From Leptolyngbya ohadii IS1 (GTDB lineage Bacteria; Cyanobacteriota; Cyanobacteriia; Elainellales; Elainellaceae), in NCBI RefSeq assembly GCF_002215035.1, contig NZ_NKFP01000001.1:555501-619500 (forward strand): a DNA stretch of 64,000 bases, read 5' to 3'. The number at the start of each line of letters is the position of its first letter. Positions within the stretch are counted from its first letter, which is position 1. The position numbers and the translations under genes were made by a program. Under the pieces are notes generated by a model. That model searched no databases, was not told the origin of the DNA, and saw only the letters and a list, made by a program, of their open reading frames with translations. Below, piece after piece: positions 33,999 through 45,800 of the stretch.

Positions 33999-36900
33999 TC
34001 ATTCTCTGGCACCTAGCGCCTTGAGCGTCATTCTCTGCGCTGCGGTTAATCCGACCACCCCCTCAATGTTCATCCCTTCATAGGGACGATCGAGCCGCAT
34101 TTGCTTCACACAGTTGCCGCTGGCGATATCCCATAGTCGAATTGTCTGATCGCCGCTCCCGCTTGCCACTCTTGCCGCCTGCGGACTAAACGCGACCGAC
34201 CAGACCGTATGCGTATGCCCCAACAGCACCTCCACACAGTTCCCGGTTTGCACATCCCACAGTCTGACGGTCTGATCATCTCCTCCACTCGCCAGCATCT
34301 TGCCATCAAGACTAAATGCAATCGATCGAATGCGGTGCGTATGCCCCTGAAGCGATCGCACACAGTCTCCCGTTTTCCCATCCCAAAGCTTAATCGAACC
34401 ATCAGCACTGCCGCTGGCAAACCACCGACCCACCGGGCTAAACGCAACCGATAGCACCCAGTCTTCATGCCCCTCAAACGTCTGCACACAGTCGCCTGTC
34501 CGCACCTGCCAGAGCTTCACCGTACCGTCATTGCTACCGCTGATCAGCATCATTCCAGTCGAATCAAAAGCAACCGACTTAACCCGATCGCCATGCCCTC
34601 GCAGCAGATGTAAACATTCCCCCGTCAATGCATCCCAGATCCGCACCGTCTGATCCCGACTCGCACTTGCCAGCAGTTTGCCGTCTGGACTGATACTCAC
34701 CGACTGTACCCAGTCTCCATGTCCCCAAAACGTCTGCAAACACTCTCCCGTGACTCCATCCCACAGTTTTATGGTTTGATCGTCGCTGCCGCTCACCAAA
34801 CGCTGGGAGGACAATGGCGGAATTAATGAGTCTACAGGATTAGCGATTTCTGGAAAAAAGGCGATCGACGAAATCAGGTTGGTATGTCCTTTAAGGACTT
34901 TATCGCATTCGCCTGTTTCTACATTCCATAATCGAATCTGATTGTCTTCGCTGCCGCTTGCGATCGTCATTCCGTCTGCACTAAAGGCGATCGATGCAAC
35001 CCAGTTACTATATCCGTTTAATGTACTGAGGCATCTTCCCGTTTGTACATCCCATAATTTCATCGTCTGATCATCGCTAATACTAACTAATTGCCCTAAT
35101 GCACTAAACGCCACAAACCAGACTCGTTCCCGGTGGTCTTGATAAGTCTGTAAACAGTTACCTGTCTCAACACTCCAGATCTTGACCGTTCGATCTTCGC
35201 TAGCAGTCGCTAAAAGATTTCCATCCGGACTAAAGGCGACCGCCCAAACCTGACTGCTATCGTAGGACAAAGTCTTGACACAAGTTCCACGCTCCCAATC
35301 CCAAAACTGTACCGCTGTAGCGTCACTGCCCGTCACCAGCAGCTTTCCTTTAGGGCTAAGCGCGATCGATCGCACCCAGTTCACGTTTGTCTCAATCGTC
35401 TGTAAACATTTTCCCGCTTCTACATCCCAGACCCGTACCGTCCCATCGTCACTGCTGCTGACCAGGATCGGTTCTGCGCTGCCAAACTTTTCTGCGCTGC
35501 CAAACTCGACCGACAGCACCCGTCGCGTATGCGCCTTTAGGACATTAAGGCATTCCCAGGTCTGCCCATCCCACAGCCGAATGGAGTGATCATGGCTTCC
35601 GCTCGCCAACCACTGTCCGTCTGCACTAAAGGCGATCGACTCTACCGTTGCTGTATGTCCCCGCAGCGTTTTAACGCACTGCCCCGTTTCTACATTCCAG
35701 AGGCGAATCGTTTGGTCATGGCTGCCACTTGCCAGCAGTCTTCCATCTGGACTAAAGGCAATACACTGCACCCAGGCAATATGTCCTCGACAGGTCAATA
35801 GCTGCCGACTTTCGTCCACCTGCCACAGGCAAACTTCACTATCAATTCCGGTTGCCAGCAGGGTTCCATCCGGACTAAAGGCTGCCGACAGTAGACTGCC
35901 GAGCGTTTGTGTAAAAACCGATTGCGACAAATCCGCCCCCGCAAAATTAACCCCCTGCAAAGAAACGCCTCGCAGATAGGCTTGCCAGACGGCAAGATGG
36001 GAGAAATCTAGCTGATTTAGCTTCACGCCCAGGTGTCCCAGCAAGTTAAGCAAATTGCCCCCCGCATAGCCCGCCTGCCGTGCTGGACGCGATCGCAGAA
36101 TTGACAGCATTTGCTCCAGACAGTGGGTTACACTCTCAAGTCCGCCCAGTTCTGCTGATAGCTGCTCGGCGATTGGTTTTAGAATTAAGCGAACCTGAGT
36201 CGTTCTGAGATAATCTTTTGCCTGCGCCTTAATCAGAGCATAGTGGTCAAACACAGCAACCGTTCTATTCCTAATCTCCTCGCACACCTGATCGATCAAG
36301 CGCTGGGTGACATACTCCATCACCACAGGCTGCTGCGTGAAGCAAACGGGCTTGGGCTGGTGTTCCGCAGGCGTTGTCTTTTCAATCAGCGATCGAAGCT
36401 GCAATGACTCCAGTGCTTCCAGCAGTGATCGCAAAGCGTTGCCGCCTGCGGCGGATCGGGCAGTAACCGTGGGCAGCATGTCCTGCTGTAGTTCTGCTAA
36501 TGTTGTCCACTCGCGATCGATCGCCAGCCAGATCATGACCTGTTTCTCTAACGCCGAGAGTCGATTAAACTGCTGATCCAGCAATTCCGAAATATCCCCA
36601 AAATTGATGGTGTTCTGCGCCAGGAACTCGGCGGTATTGCCATCAAACAGCTCTTGAATTGTCGTCGCCGCGATCTTGAGAGCTAGGGGATTCCCAGCAT
36701 AGGCTTCTATCAGAGCCTTTTCTTCGACGTCAGAGACAGCAAATCCCTTCTCGCGGATAATCTCCTGGGCAGCCCCCTGCTCTAAACCTTTTAGCCGCAG
36801 CGATCGAATGGGCAGCGCCACTCCTTCTCTAGCATTTAACTCCCGCACCTTTTCTCGACTGGTCAGCAGCAAACAGCTCTGGTGCCGTGTTTCTCCCACC

Positions 36901-37637
36901 CCTTTCAAAACCTGACTATAGCCTTCATAACCGCTTCGATAGCTTCCCGCTCGCCGATCGCTGCTTAAAATGGATTCCGCATTATCGAGTACAACCAGAC
37001 AGCGGGTGTCGCGCAGCAGTGCCAGGAATTGATTCAGCCGTCCATCCAATGAGCCTGCCACTACGACCTGCTGTTGGGAAAGAAACCCAATTAAATCTGC
37101 CAGTAGCTCTTCTACAAGGGGAGCATTGCGTAACGATCGCCAGATGACAAACTGAAAGTCGTCCTGCACCTGTTCCGCAAGCTTGACCGATAGCGTGGTT
37201 TTGCCGATACCGCCCATCCCAACCAGCGTGATTAAGCGGCAGCGGTCTACCTTAATCCAATGCCGCAGGGTTGCCAGGTCAGCTGCCCGTCCGTAAAAGG
37301 TTGTAACATCAATTGCCTCTCCCCAGGATTGTCGTTGAACAAACGCGGGAGAAACCGCCGGAGGAGACGGAAGCAAAACTGGAGATGAATTGTCTATTTC
37401 AATGTCGTTTATTCCCAGTTCAACCTCTGAGATCGAGTCTGCGTCTAGGGAAAGGCGATCGCACAGCTCAATAAACGTGGCGCGATCGACAGGTCTTCCC
37501 CTCAGGAAGTTACTGACCGTCGCCAGCGATAGCGCTACATCCTCTGCCAAGGCGCGTTGACTCACGAACCCATTGCGTTTGACCGACAGCTTGACACGTT
37601 CAATGCAGCTTTGCCGAACTTTCAATGATCTAGACAT
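33999..37637 (-). CDS. HTH/NB-ARC/WD40 STAND ATPase, 1212 aa, 14 WD40 repeats
   Basis: Residues 1-60 look like a phage-repressor-type HTH (SQRALAEDVALSLATVSNFLRG). The NB-ARC ATPase starts near 105: Walker A GMGGIGKTT at 140-148, Walker B CLVVLDNAE, sensor LLLTSRE, GxP-like YAGNPLALKI. A helical region follows, then 14 WD40 blades (roughly 595-1185), enough for two seven-bladed propellers. The closing tail GMNIEGVVGLTAAQ is shared with both paralogues at 39206-46601. STAND proteins stay folded until the sensor binds a ligand, then oligomerise. There is no clear effector domain, so the N-terminal HTH may be the output or an adaptor. This HTH differs from that of the two paralogues. Defence, development or scaffold roles are possible. 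Confidence 0.92.
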   Translation of the reverse strand: MSRSLKVRQSCIERVKLSVKRNGFVSQRALAEDVALSLATVSNFLRGRPVDRATFIELCDRLSLDADSISEVELGINDIEIDNSSPVLLPSPPAVSPAFVQRQSWGEAIDVTTFYGRAADLATLRHWIKVDRCRLITLVGMGGIGKTTLSVKLAEQVQDDFQFVIWRSLRNAPLVEELLADLIGFLSQQQVVVAGSLDGRLNQFLALLRDTRCLVVLDNAESILSSDRRAGSYRSGYEGYSQVLKGVGETRHQSCLLLTSREKVRELNAREGVALPIRSLRLKGLEQGAAQEIIREKGFAVSDVEEKALIEAYAGNPLALKIAATTIQELFDGNTAEFLAQNTINFGDISELLDQQFNRLSALEKQVMIWLAIDREWTTLAELQQDMLPTVTARSAAGGNALRSLLEALESLQLRSLIEKTTPAEHQPKPVCFTQQPVVMEYVTQRLIDQVCEEIRNRTVAVFDHYALIKAQAKDYLRTTQVRLILKPIAEQLSAELGGLESVTHCLEQMLSILRSRPARQAGYAGGNLLNLLGHLGVKLNQLDFSHLAVWQAYLRGVSLQGVNFAGADLSQSVFTQTLGSLLSAAFSPDGTLLATGIDSEVCLWQVDESRQLLTCRGHIAWVQCIAFSPDGRLLASGSHDQTIRLWNVETGQCVKTLRGHTATVESIAFSADGQWLASGSHDHSIRLWDGQTWECLNVLKAHTRRVLSVEFGSAEKFGSAEPILVSSSDDGTVRVWDVEAGKCLQTIETNVNWVRSIALSPKGKLLVTGSDATAVQFWDWERGTCVKTLSYDSSQVWAVAFSPDGNLLATASEDRTVKIWSVETGNCLQTYQDHRERVWFVAFSALGQLVSISDDQTMKLWDVQTGRCLSTLNGYSNWVASIAFSADGMTIASGSEDNQIRLWNVETGECDKVLKGHTNLISSIAFFPEIANPVDSLIPPLSSQRLVSGSDDQTIKLWDGVTGECLQTFWGHGDWVQSVSISPDGKLLASASRDQTVRIWDALTGECLHLLRGHGDRVKSVAFDSTGMMLISGSNDGTVKLWQVRTGDCVQTFEGHEDWVLSVAFSPVGRWFASGSADGSIKLWDGKTGDCVRSLQGHTHRIRSIAFSLDGKMLASGGDDQTVRLWDVQTGNCVEVLLGHTHTVWSVAFSPQAARVASGSGDQTIRLWDIASGNCVKQMRLDRPYEGMNIEGVVGLTAAQRMTLKALGARE

Positions 37638-37753
37638 CGCGGCTTGGAATGGGCTGGGGGGATACCCAAACTCTACCGAGAAAACTGGAGCCGGATCAAG
37701 CCACCTGTGGGGTATATTGGGTCGCCTATCTGGATTCTCAACCCACTAAGTAG

Positions 37754-38283
37754 CTAGGCGGATTTAAGCGTAAGACGATCTAGTGACCATCCCCCTTGTT
37801 GAGAACGATGCTCTAAGCTATCTATGATGGCATTGGCTAAATCATACTCATTGTCAAAGATCCTGCCCGCAATCTCATGCGTCTTGAGTTGATGCCACTG
37901 TGCTTCAATCGGGTTCATCTCTGAACTGTACGGAGGTAGGAAAAAAAGATATAAGCCCTGGGACTGCCATTGTTGCAGTGTTCACGTGCGAAGTGACTCG
38001 GATGAGCCGAACCCTTATCTTGGACAATCACTGTCATCTTTCCAGTTTGCTTCAGCAGTTGTTCGCTCTTGTCCGCCATCTGATTCATCAATTTGACATA
38101 GCGTTCCTTGCTAAAGCTGCCCTGGACTAATCCATACTCGAACGAAAGGTTTGGTTGCCATATCCCTAAAATACTGATGCGGTTCCCATAGGACTTGACC
38201 TGGTCGAGACAGTTCTGTTGATTAACCCGGCTATAACTGTAACTGACTGGACTTTCCAGACAACAGCCTGATTCATCCAGGTA
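37754..38283 (-). pseudogene. IS630-family transposase, C-terminal relic with frameshift
   Basis: The minus strand starts abruptly with YLDESGCCLESPVSYSYS and continues through RISILGIWQP, VIVQDKGSAH (the usual form is VQDNGPIH) and LYLFFLPPYSSEMNPIEAQW to LTLKSA and TAG at 37756-37754. These are the DDE_3 motifs of IS630/Tc1-type transposases (D in LDES, D in VQDK, E in NPIE). A frameshift lies near 37970, between HCNN and WQSQG. The N-terminal half (HTH region) is absent; at 38283 the sequence switches directly to another transposase. It cannot make an active enzyme. Confidence 0.85.
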
Positions 38284-39102
38284 CTTCAATGCTCCATCGC
38301 TTGCGTCCCCACCAAATGATCGTACTGGCTTTGAGTGGACGAGTGGATAAGACAAAGCGTTTCTCGAACTTGCCGTCGCGTTTGAGGTAGAGCCAACCCA
38401 GGGTAACGGGAAACGACAACCCCTCCAGCCTCACCTGTTGTTTCTGTTTGACTAAGCTACAGACCTGTCGCCCGTCTGAGAGTTTGCGGTCGCAGCGCAC
38501 CTCGACAATCGCAGCATAACGGCGCTTTCGCATGGCTTTGAGAAACTCCACACTGCCAAAAGCCGTATTTGCCAGCACCATGACCCGGTAGGCTTGGACT
38601 CAGGTTGCAGCGAGCGTGTCAATCAAGCGCACCGCCAGTTGAGCCGCACTCGGTGCCCCTTTGCCTCGCCAAACTCGAAATCCCCAAGGAACTCGAAACT
38701 CGCCCACGACCAGATATAGGAAACCAAATGTAGCCCTCGCTTGCCTTGCAGCACTGAAATCAAAGGGGCAAAGGCAATGAATTTGCCGCATTTCTCCAAG
38801 CTGGTCAGGTCAACAATCACCCTCAGCCAGGGTCTGCGTCCTCGACGGCAAGCTCCAAGCAGTTCCTGAACGATCTGCTGACGCACGGAGCGAATCACGC
38901 CTCGTGTAGACCAGTCGTAGTGATTGAGAAACCGACTCAAAGCTGCTGCCGATTTAATCGCACTGTGTTCGGGCAAAGGATGCCCCTGCGCTTCGAGAAA
39001 TAGCCCCAGTAGGGCTTGCAGACTATCACGTTGGTAGGCAGTCGGCATCAAACCGAGCAGGGTGTAAACTAACGCTTGGGCGTGTACAAGAATAGATTCC
39101 AC
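38284..39102 (-). pseudogene. IS4/IS701-like DDE transposase relic, truncated and mutated
   Basis: The N-terminus (start MESILVHAQALVYTLLGLMP) and much of the catalytic domain remain. The first Asp is kept in VIVDLTSLEK. There is a frameshift near 38720 and an in-frame TGA at 38602-38600. The second catalytic Asp has become Asn in VLANTAFGS. The YREK-like region ends at WWGRKRWSIE, where the IS630 relic begins. The element therefore has at least three separate inactivating changes. It separates the STAND gene at 33999-37637 from the tandem pair at 39206-46601. Confidence 0.8.
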
Positions 39103-39205
39103 TGTTCTTGAAAACCTTCATATTGCATCACGCCCTTTTCTCGCATAGATTGGCTCTCCAGCAAAGCCCTTCATTTGTACTGCTGCAAGATATGAGTTTT
39201 CCTAC

Positions 39206-42200
39206 TTACCTAGCAATCGCACCTAACTTCAGCAGCATGGACTGTTGTGCCGCATTTAGCCCTCTTGCTCCCCGAACATTCATGCCTGAATAGAGTGCTG
39301 GTAATTCCAATACTTTAATACACTGTTGAGTTCTCAAATCCCATAATTGTAGTGTCCCGTTATCTCCTCCACTGATGAGGGTTTGACCATCTGGGCTAAA
39401 CGCTACACAATGCACCGACGAATCGGCTGAAAAGATCGCTCGGCACTCCCAAGATGCCACATTCCAGATGCGTACCGTTTTGTCGAAACTGCCTGTCGCA
39501 AAGGTTTGACCATCTGGGGAAAAGGCAATTCCCATAACCACATCCTGATAGTCATTAAGGATGCGATCGCACACACCCGTCTCTACGGACCATAACCGCA
39601 CCGTTGCATCAGAACTGGCAGTGGCAATCCAGGGCAACGCGGGATGAAATACGATCGTCGTTAGGGCATTGGTATGTCCGCTCAGGGTATGCAAGCATTG
39701 TCCAGAGGCGACATCCCAGATTCTCACCATCTGGTCGAAACTGCCGCTCGCTAACCGTTTACCGTCGGGTGAAAATGCCACAGACCAGATCACTGCTTTG
39801 TGTCCTTGCAGAACTCTATCAATTTGTTGATGCTTGAGATTAAAGATTTGAACATTTTTATCATCGCCACCGCTAGCGATTAATTCACCTTCTGGATGAA
39901 AGCAAACGGAATTTACTTTACCAACGTGGGCTGGAATCGTCGTGAAACAATTTCCGGTTTCCACGTCCCATACCTTCAGAGTTGAACGGGTATTGAGATT
40001 ACCGCTGACTAACCAACGATCATCTGGGCTGAGGACGATCGCATGAACTTCAGTCGGATGTTTCATCGTTTGCATACACAGGCTGTTGGCAACCTGCCAG
40101 CGTCGTACAATTCCATCCAGGCTGCTGCTAGCAATGTTTTTTCCATCAGCAGAAAAGGCGACTGACCAAATAATGTTGCGATATCCCGACCAGGTTCTGG
40201 CACAGGTTCTATTGGTCAAATCCCATTGTTTAATTAATCGATCCATGCCGCCGCTAGCGAGTGTTTTGCCATCGGCAGCAAACGCGACAGACATCACCAT
40301 ACTGCTATGCCCCCGAAAACAAGCCGTGCACTGTCTGTCCTGGATGTTCCAGAGTCTAACGGTTTGATCCATGCTGGCACTGGCAACGGTTTGACCATCT
40401 GGAGAAAATGCCACCTGCCAAATTTGCAGCGTATGCCCTTCAAAATCGTACAGGCAATCGCCCGATCGGAGATCCCACAGTTTAATCACATAATCGTTGC
40501 CACCACTAACAATGTATCGATCGTCCGGCGAGATAGCTACCGTCCACACGGTATGAGAGTGACCTGTCAATGTTCTGATACACTTTCCTTGCTCAAGATC
40601 CCATACTTTGATCAGATGATCTGCGCTACCGCTCACTAAATAACGCTGATCAGATGTCAATACGATCGATCGAACCGATGACTGATCGGCATTAAGCGTC
40701 TGAAAACAACTGCCTGTCTTGCAGTCCCAAAGTTTGATGGTGCCATCTTCGCAACTGCTAGCAAACCATTGGCTATCTTGCGAAAAGACAACACACCAAA
40801 CAATTGAATGATGGGCGTTCAGAGTGGATAAACAATTGCCCGTTCTCGCGTCCCAAAGTTTAATCGTACCGCTTGTGCTGCCACTCACCAACAGGCGGCT
40901 ATCAGGGGAAATCGCGATCGTAAAGATAAACGAGTCGTGCGCCTTAAGGGTAATCTGGCTGGCTTGAGGTTGCTGAAACCAGAGATGAATTAATCCGGTA
41001 GAATCTCCCGCAGCCCAGTATGTCCCGTCGGGACTGAACGCGATCGCCGGAATCCAGCCAAAGACTTGGGAGAACTGAGATTTTGACAAATCTGACTGAG
41101 AGAAATCGACATCGTGTAGCGTGATTCCCTGTAGGTCTGCCTGCCAAACAGGAAGCTGCGAAAAATTGTAGCCCGCTAAATCCACACCCAATTGACGCAG
41201 GATATTAATGATATTTCCAGCAGCATATCCCCTGGGTTGAGTGGGATTTAACCGCATCGCCTGAAGCATTTGCTTCAAGTGCTGTTCTATTGCAGTAACG
41301 TCCCCAAAACGAGCTGTAAGACGAGCGAGGACAGGCTGCAAAATCAAACGGCTTTGCATATCTCTGACGTATTCTCTTGCCTCTGCCTGAATTAGGGCAT
41401 ATTTTTGAAATAGAAATTGGTCATTGATCCTATCTCCCACCTGCCAATCACAAATCTGCTGACTCATTTGTTCTGTTAAACAGGTTGTGATGTACTCCAT
41501 CACCACTGGCTGTTGGGTGAACAACGTTTCTACTTTCTCAATAAGTGAGCGGCTTTGCAGATCTGCGAGTACCTGGAGCAGTTCATGGGGCGGCACGGGG
41601 TAGACTAAATCCTCGCGTAACTCTTGTAGGACAACGGGTTCTCGTCGAATGGCAAGCCACGTCATCACTTCTCGTTCCTGGTCGCTCAAGCGCTGAATCT
41701 GTTGATCCAGCAATTGACGAATGTCATCAAAAATGTAGGAGGATTGTCCCAGGAAAACCAGCAATTGGCTCAGATCTCCAGCAAACACCTCGCTTGCAAA
41801 CGAAGCCATGATCTTGAGTGCCAAAGGGTTACCTGCGTAGCGATCGATAACAGATTGCCTGTCTGGAACTGTGCCGCTAAAGTTTCCGATGCTGCTCAAA
41901 AGTGCCTGCCCATCCTCGTAAGAGAGACCCCCAACGGTTATACAGCGCATGGGCAATTGCTGTCCAAACCTGGTGGCTAAATTTTGGGGACGTTCTCGAC
42001 TGGTGATGAGCAAACAGCTTAGATGTGACGTTTCACCCACCTGGCGGAACAGTTGACCGTAGCCTTCGTAACCGGAGCGGTAGTTCCCATAGCGATCGCC
42101 TGTCTGCAAAATTGCTTCTACATTATCTAGAATCAGCAAACAGCGATAATTTCGCAATAGCTGAAGCAGTTGGGCGATCGCCAGATCAACGCTACGAGGA

Positions 42201-42826
42201 GCTTCAAGATCTTGTTTTTGAGACAAAAACTTGAGCAGATCCAGTAATAGATCAAGAATAGGGGGTGCATTTCGCAAACTGCGCCAGATGACAAATTCAA
42301 AGTCGGACTGCACACTCTGTCCTACTTTAATCGAGAGGGCAGTTTTACCAATACCCCCCATGCCTAACAGCAGAATAAATCGACAACGGTTGCCAATGAT
42401 CCACTGGTGCAGGGTTTCCTGTTCCTGCGATCGCCCGAAAAAAACGGAGACATCGGTGGCTTCACCCCACGAAGTGTTCGCCTCTTCCCAAGCTGTGTGG
42501 CAGTGCAGAATTGGGGGGGAGGTTGAGGTTTGCAGGTTGCACTCCGCAAGGCTTTCAACTTCCAACGTATCGCATCGCTCCAGGGCAGACTTAAAATTTG
42601 TTTTACTCACTGGCTCTCCCAGAACAATAGATAGGTTTCGCCAGAGCTGTGGACCTGCATCTTTGTGTAAATAACTACTGGCATAACCTGTCGTTGCGGC
42701 AATTTCCCCATAGGTTTGGCGTTCCCAGCCGCCACGTAAGATCAAGATTTCTACATCCGTTAAGGGGCGCAGTAAATGCTGAACAAACAAATGGTTGATG
42801 AGTTCTAGAGCCTGAGAAAATTCCAT
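39206..42826 (-). CDS. HTH/NB-ARC/WD40 STAND ATPase, 1206 aa, 14 WD40 repeats
   Basis: Residues 1-85 form an HTH-like domain found at the start of many cyanobacterial STAND proteins (PLTDVEILILRGGWERQTYG, EIAATTGYASSYL, LWRNLSIVLGEPV). NB-ARC: Walker A GMGGIGKT at 155-162 (Ala follows where the paralogues have Thr), CLLILDNVE, LLITSRE, YAGNPLALKI. A helical region with MEYITTCL and AEAREYV leads to 14 WD40 blades (roughly 595-1180) and the tail GMNVRGARGLNAAQQ. ATG 42826 has GGGGGTGAAGG upstream and follows the stop of the 1253-residue paralogue by 13 bases, so the two are co-transcribed. The strong likeness in all domains shows tandem duplication. Ligand and output are unknown. Confidence 0.93.
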   Translation of the reverse strand: MEFSQALELINHLFVQHLLRPLTDVEILILRGGWERQTYGEIAATTGYASSYLHKDAGPQLWRNLSIVLGEPVSKTNFKSALERCDTLEVESLAECNLQTSTSPPILHCHTAWEEANTSWGEATDVSVFFGRSQEQETLHQWIIGNRCRFILLLGMGGIGKTALSIKVGQSVQSDFEFVIWRSLRNAPPILDLLLDLLKFLSQKQDLEAPRSVDLAIAQLLQLLRNYRCLLILDNVEAILQTGDRYGNYRSGYEGYGQLFRQVGETSHLSCLLITSRERPQNLATRFGQQLPMRCITVGGLSYEDGQALLSSIGNFSGTVPDRQSVIDRYAGNPLALKIMASFASEVFAGDLSQLLVFLGQSSYIFDDIRQLLDQQIQRLSDQEREVMTWLAIRREPVVLQELREDLVYPVPPHELLQVLADLQSRSLIEKVETLFTQQPVVMEYITTCLTEQMSQQICDWQVGDRINDQFLFQKYALIQAEAREYVRDMQSRLILQPVLARLTARFGDVTAIEQHLKQMLQAMRLNPTQPRGYAAGNIINILRQLGVDLAGYNFSQLPVWQADLQGITLHDVDFSQSDLSKSQFSQVFGWIPAIAFSPDGTYWAAGDSTGLIHLWFQQPQASQITLKAHDSFIFTIAISPDSRLLVSGSTSGTIKLWDARTGNCLSTLNAHHSIVWCVVFSQDSQWFASSCEDGTIKLWDCKTGSCFQTLNADQSSVRSIVLTSDQRYLVSGSADHLIKVWDLEQGKCIRTLTGHSHTVWTVAISPDDRYIVSGGNDYVIKLWDLRSGDCLYDFEGHTLQIWQVAFSPDGQTVASASMDQTVRLWNIQDRQCTACFRGHSSMVMSVAFAADGKTLASGGMDRLIKQWDLTNRTCARTWSGYRNIIWSVAFSADGKNIASSSLDGIVRRWQVANSLCMQTMKHPTEVHAIVLSPDDRWLVSGNLNTRSTLKVWDVETGNCFTTIPAHVGKVNSVCFHPEGELIASGGDDKNVQIFNLKHQQIDRVLQGHKAVIWSVAFSPDGKRLASGSFDQMVRIWDVASGQCLHTLSGHTNALTTIVFHPALPWIATASSDATVRLWSVETGVCDRILNDYQDVVMGIAFSPDGQTFATGSFDKTVRIWNVASWECRAIFSADSSVHCVAFSPDGQTLISGGDNGTLQLWDLRTQQCIKVLELPALYSGMNVRGARGLNAAQQSMLLKLGAIAR

Positions 42827-42839
42827 CCTTCACCCCCTG

Positions 42840-45800
42840 TTAACACACAGCACCCAAACTCAGCAACATTTCTTGTTGAGCTTTCGTAATGCCTTGAGCA
42901 GCACTGATATTCATACCTGCGTACAGATCGGGCAACTTAATGACTCTGAAACAATCCCCAGTTTCAACTTGCCAAACTCGAACAGAACCATCATCGCCAC
43001 TACCAATCAAAAATCGATCATCTGCGCTAAACGTCACTGAATAGATACAGCACGGAGTTTGAATGATTCTGAGACATTTTTGAGAAGCAAAATCCCAGAG
43101 ACGAACTGTTCGATCAAAACTACCCGTTGCCATCAGTTTTCCATCAACCGTGAACGCGATCGCCGCCACAACGGTATACCCTTCACGAATCGTCAGCATG
43201 GGCTGCCACTGCTGATCCTGCAAAGACCAGAGTTTGAGGGAGTCGATTCCTCCAGTGAGCAGGATCGGTTCATGAGGATGAAATTTTACGGATATAACAG
43301 GATTGTGATAACCCGTTAGAATCTGTAAACACTGCCCTGTTTGCACATCCCAAATCCTTGCAGTCTGATCAATACTACCGCTTACCAGGAGCGCATCATT
43401 TTTAGAAAAGGCGATCGAAAGAATGGTGTCCTGATGTCCTTCCAATTTGCGATAAGGGTGACTTTCGTTGCAATGAAATAGCTGAACAGTTTTGTCTCCA
43501 CCCCCGCTAGCAAACAGCAGACCACTATGGCTGAAGCAGAGTGTTTTAGCCATGTTAACGTGTGCGGAAATCGTTTTCAGGCAGGTTTGATTTTGAATAT
43601 CCCAAAATTTCAGGGATGATTGATGGGAAGCATTACCACTGATTAGAGTCGTTCCATCGGGGCTAAGTGCCAGTGCGAGAACCTCGCCTAAATGGGACAT
43701 TGTACAAAAACATTGACCATCCAAAATATCCCACAGCCGAATCTTGCCATCAAAGCTGCCCGTTGCCACTACAGCATTGCTTGAGTGTGGAGATCGGGCA
43801 TTTGTCGAATCTAATATCTCATCGAACGTTTGAACTGGCTCAACAGGCTGAGGAAAAACAGCGACAGACCAGATCACGTTCTTATGACCTGAAAACGTTC
43901 TGAAGCAGCAACGTTTGGCAACGCTCCACAGCTTAACCACCCGATCCATACTGCCACTTGCAAGGGTATTGCCATCACTTGAAAAGGCAACACTAAACAC
44001 GATACTGGTATGTTCTCGAAAACAAGCCAAACATTGACCATTAGCTACGTTCCAAAGCCTGACGGTTTGATCGGCTCCGGCACTAGCAATCATGCTGCCG
44101 TTGGGTGCAAAAGCAACCGAGAAAATAACTTGTTGATGTCCATCTAGCGTGTGTAGACACTGGTTCGATCGCATCTTCCAAATTTTCACCGTATTGTCAT
44201 CCCCTGCACTGACAAGAGTTTGACCATCAGGTGAGATATCGATAGCACGAATTGCAGCAGAATGCCCTTGCAATACTCGAACACATTTTCCCGTTGCAGT
44301 ATCCCATACCCTAATCAAATGATCTGCACAACCACTGATGAGATAACGCTGATCCTGGGTAAAGACAAGACCACGAATGGGCAATGAGGCAACCGTAAAC
44401 GTTGTGATACACTCTCCATTCTCTGTATTCCAGAGCTTAATCGTTCCATCAATACTACAACTGGCAAACTGATGACCATCATTGCGGAAGGTCACTCCTG
44501 TCGTGATATTCGTGTGACCCGTAGTGGTAAAAAGACATTGACCGTCACGGATACGCCAAAGTTTAACCGCTCCGTCAAAGCTACCGCTGACAAGATACTG
44601 ACTATTGGGAGAAAAGGCGATCGCATTAATGTGGCTTTGATGTCCCTTTAGCACCAATTGACGTTGCTCTGTTTTGCAATTCCAAAGATGAATCAGACCA
44701 GAGCTATCGCCTCCAGCCAGGTAATCCCCATTGGGGCTAAAGGCAACCGTTTGAATCCAGCCAAAGTTTTGTGAAAAACATGATTTTGATAAATCGGACT
44801 GGGAAAAATTCACATTGTACAAGGGCAAATCTTGTAAGCGGGCTTGCCAAACGGTCTGATTAGAAAAATCACATCCCTGAAAATCGACGTGCAGATGACG
44901 TAGCAGGTTGATGATATTTCCTGCTCCATACCCCGTTTCTTGGGGTGGAAGTCCTCTAAGCGCATGGGTAATTTGCAGCAGGTGTTGTTGAATTTGCGTA
45001 TCGTCGCCAAAGTGCGCTTTTAATTTTTCCAGTACAGGCTGTAGGATAAAACGACGCTGCATGGACTGGACATCATCGGGTGCGAGTGCCTGAAGCAAAG
45101 CATAGTAGCGCAAATAGTGGAGTGATGCGATCGCCCCACCGACTGGCCAGTTACAAATCTGTTCGCATAACTGTTCAATTAGAACCGCTGTCACGTATTC
45201 CATGACAACGGGTTGCTGGGTAAGCCAACTTTCTAACTTCTCAATCGCTGTTTTTTCAACGGCTGTTTGCTGATTAACTGTTTGCTTAACTTCTACCCTT
45301 TCAATCAAAGCCCGACCTTGCAGCGCAAACACAACCTGAAGTAATTCTAGAGGTGGAATGGGCAACAAAAAGTTTTCTGCTAATGCTTGAATGGTGATGG
45401 GTTCTCGCTTGATGGCAAGCCAAAACATCACCGTTTTCTCGTTTGGACTCAAGCGTTTAAATTGTTGGTCTAATAAATCGCGAATGTCGTCAAAAATGAA
45501 AGACGATCGCCCTAAAATCGCTAAAAACTCATACAAATCTCCGTTACAAATCTCGTGAATGAACGAGGCGGCAATCTTAAGTGCCAGTGGATTACCTGCG
45601 TAACGTTCATTAATGAGGTGCCACGCCACTAAATCGCCCGTAAAGTGACCCGCGCTGCTGACTAGATCGCGTCCCTCGATATAGGACAACCCTTTAATCA
45701 CGAGCGATCGCACAGGTAGATTTATCCCTACTTTGGAAACCAGATCGCGCGGTCGTTCTCGACTGGTAACTACGAGGCAGCTCATGTGCGCGGTTTCACA

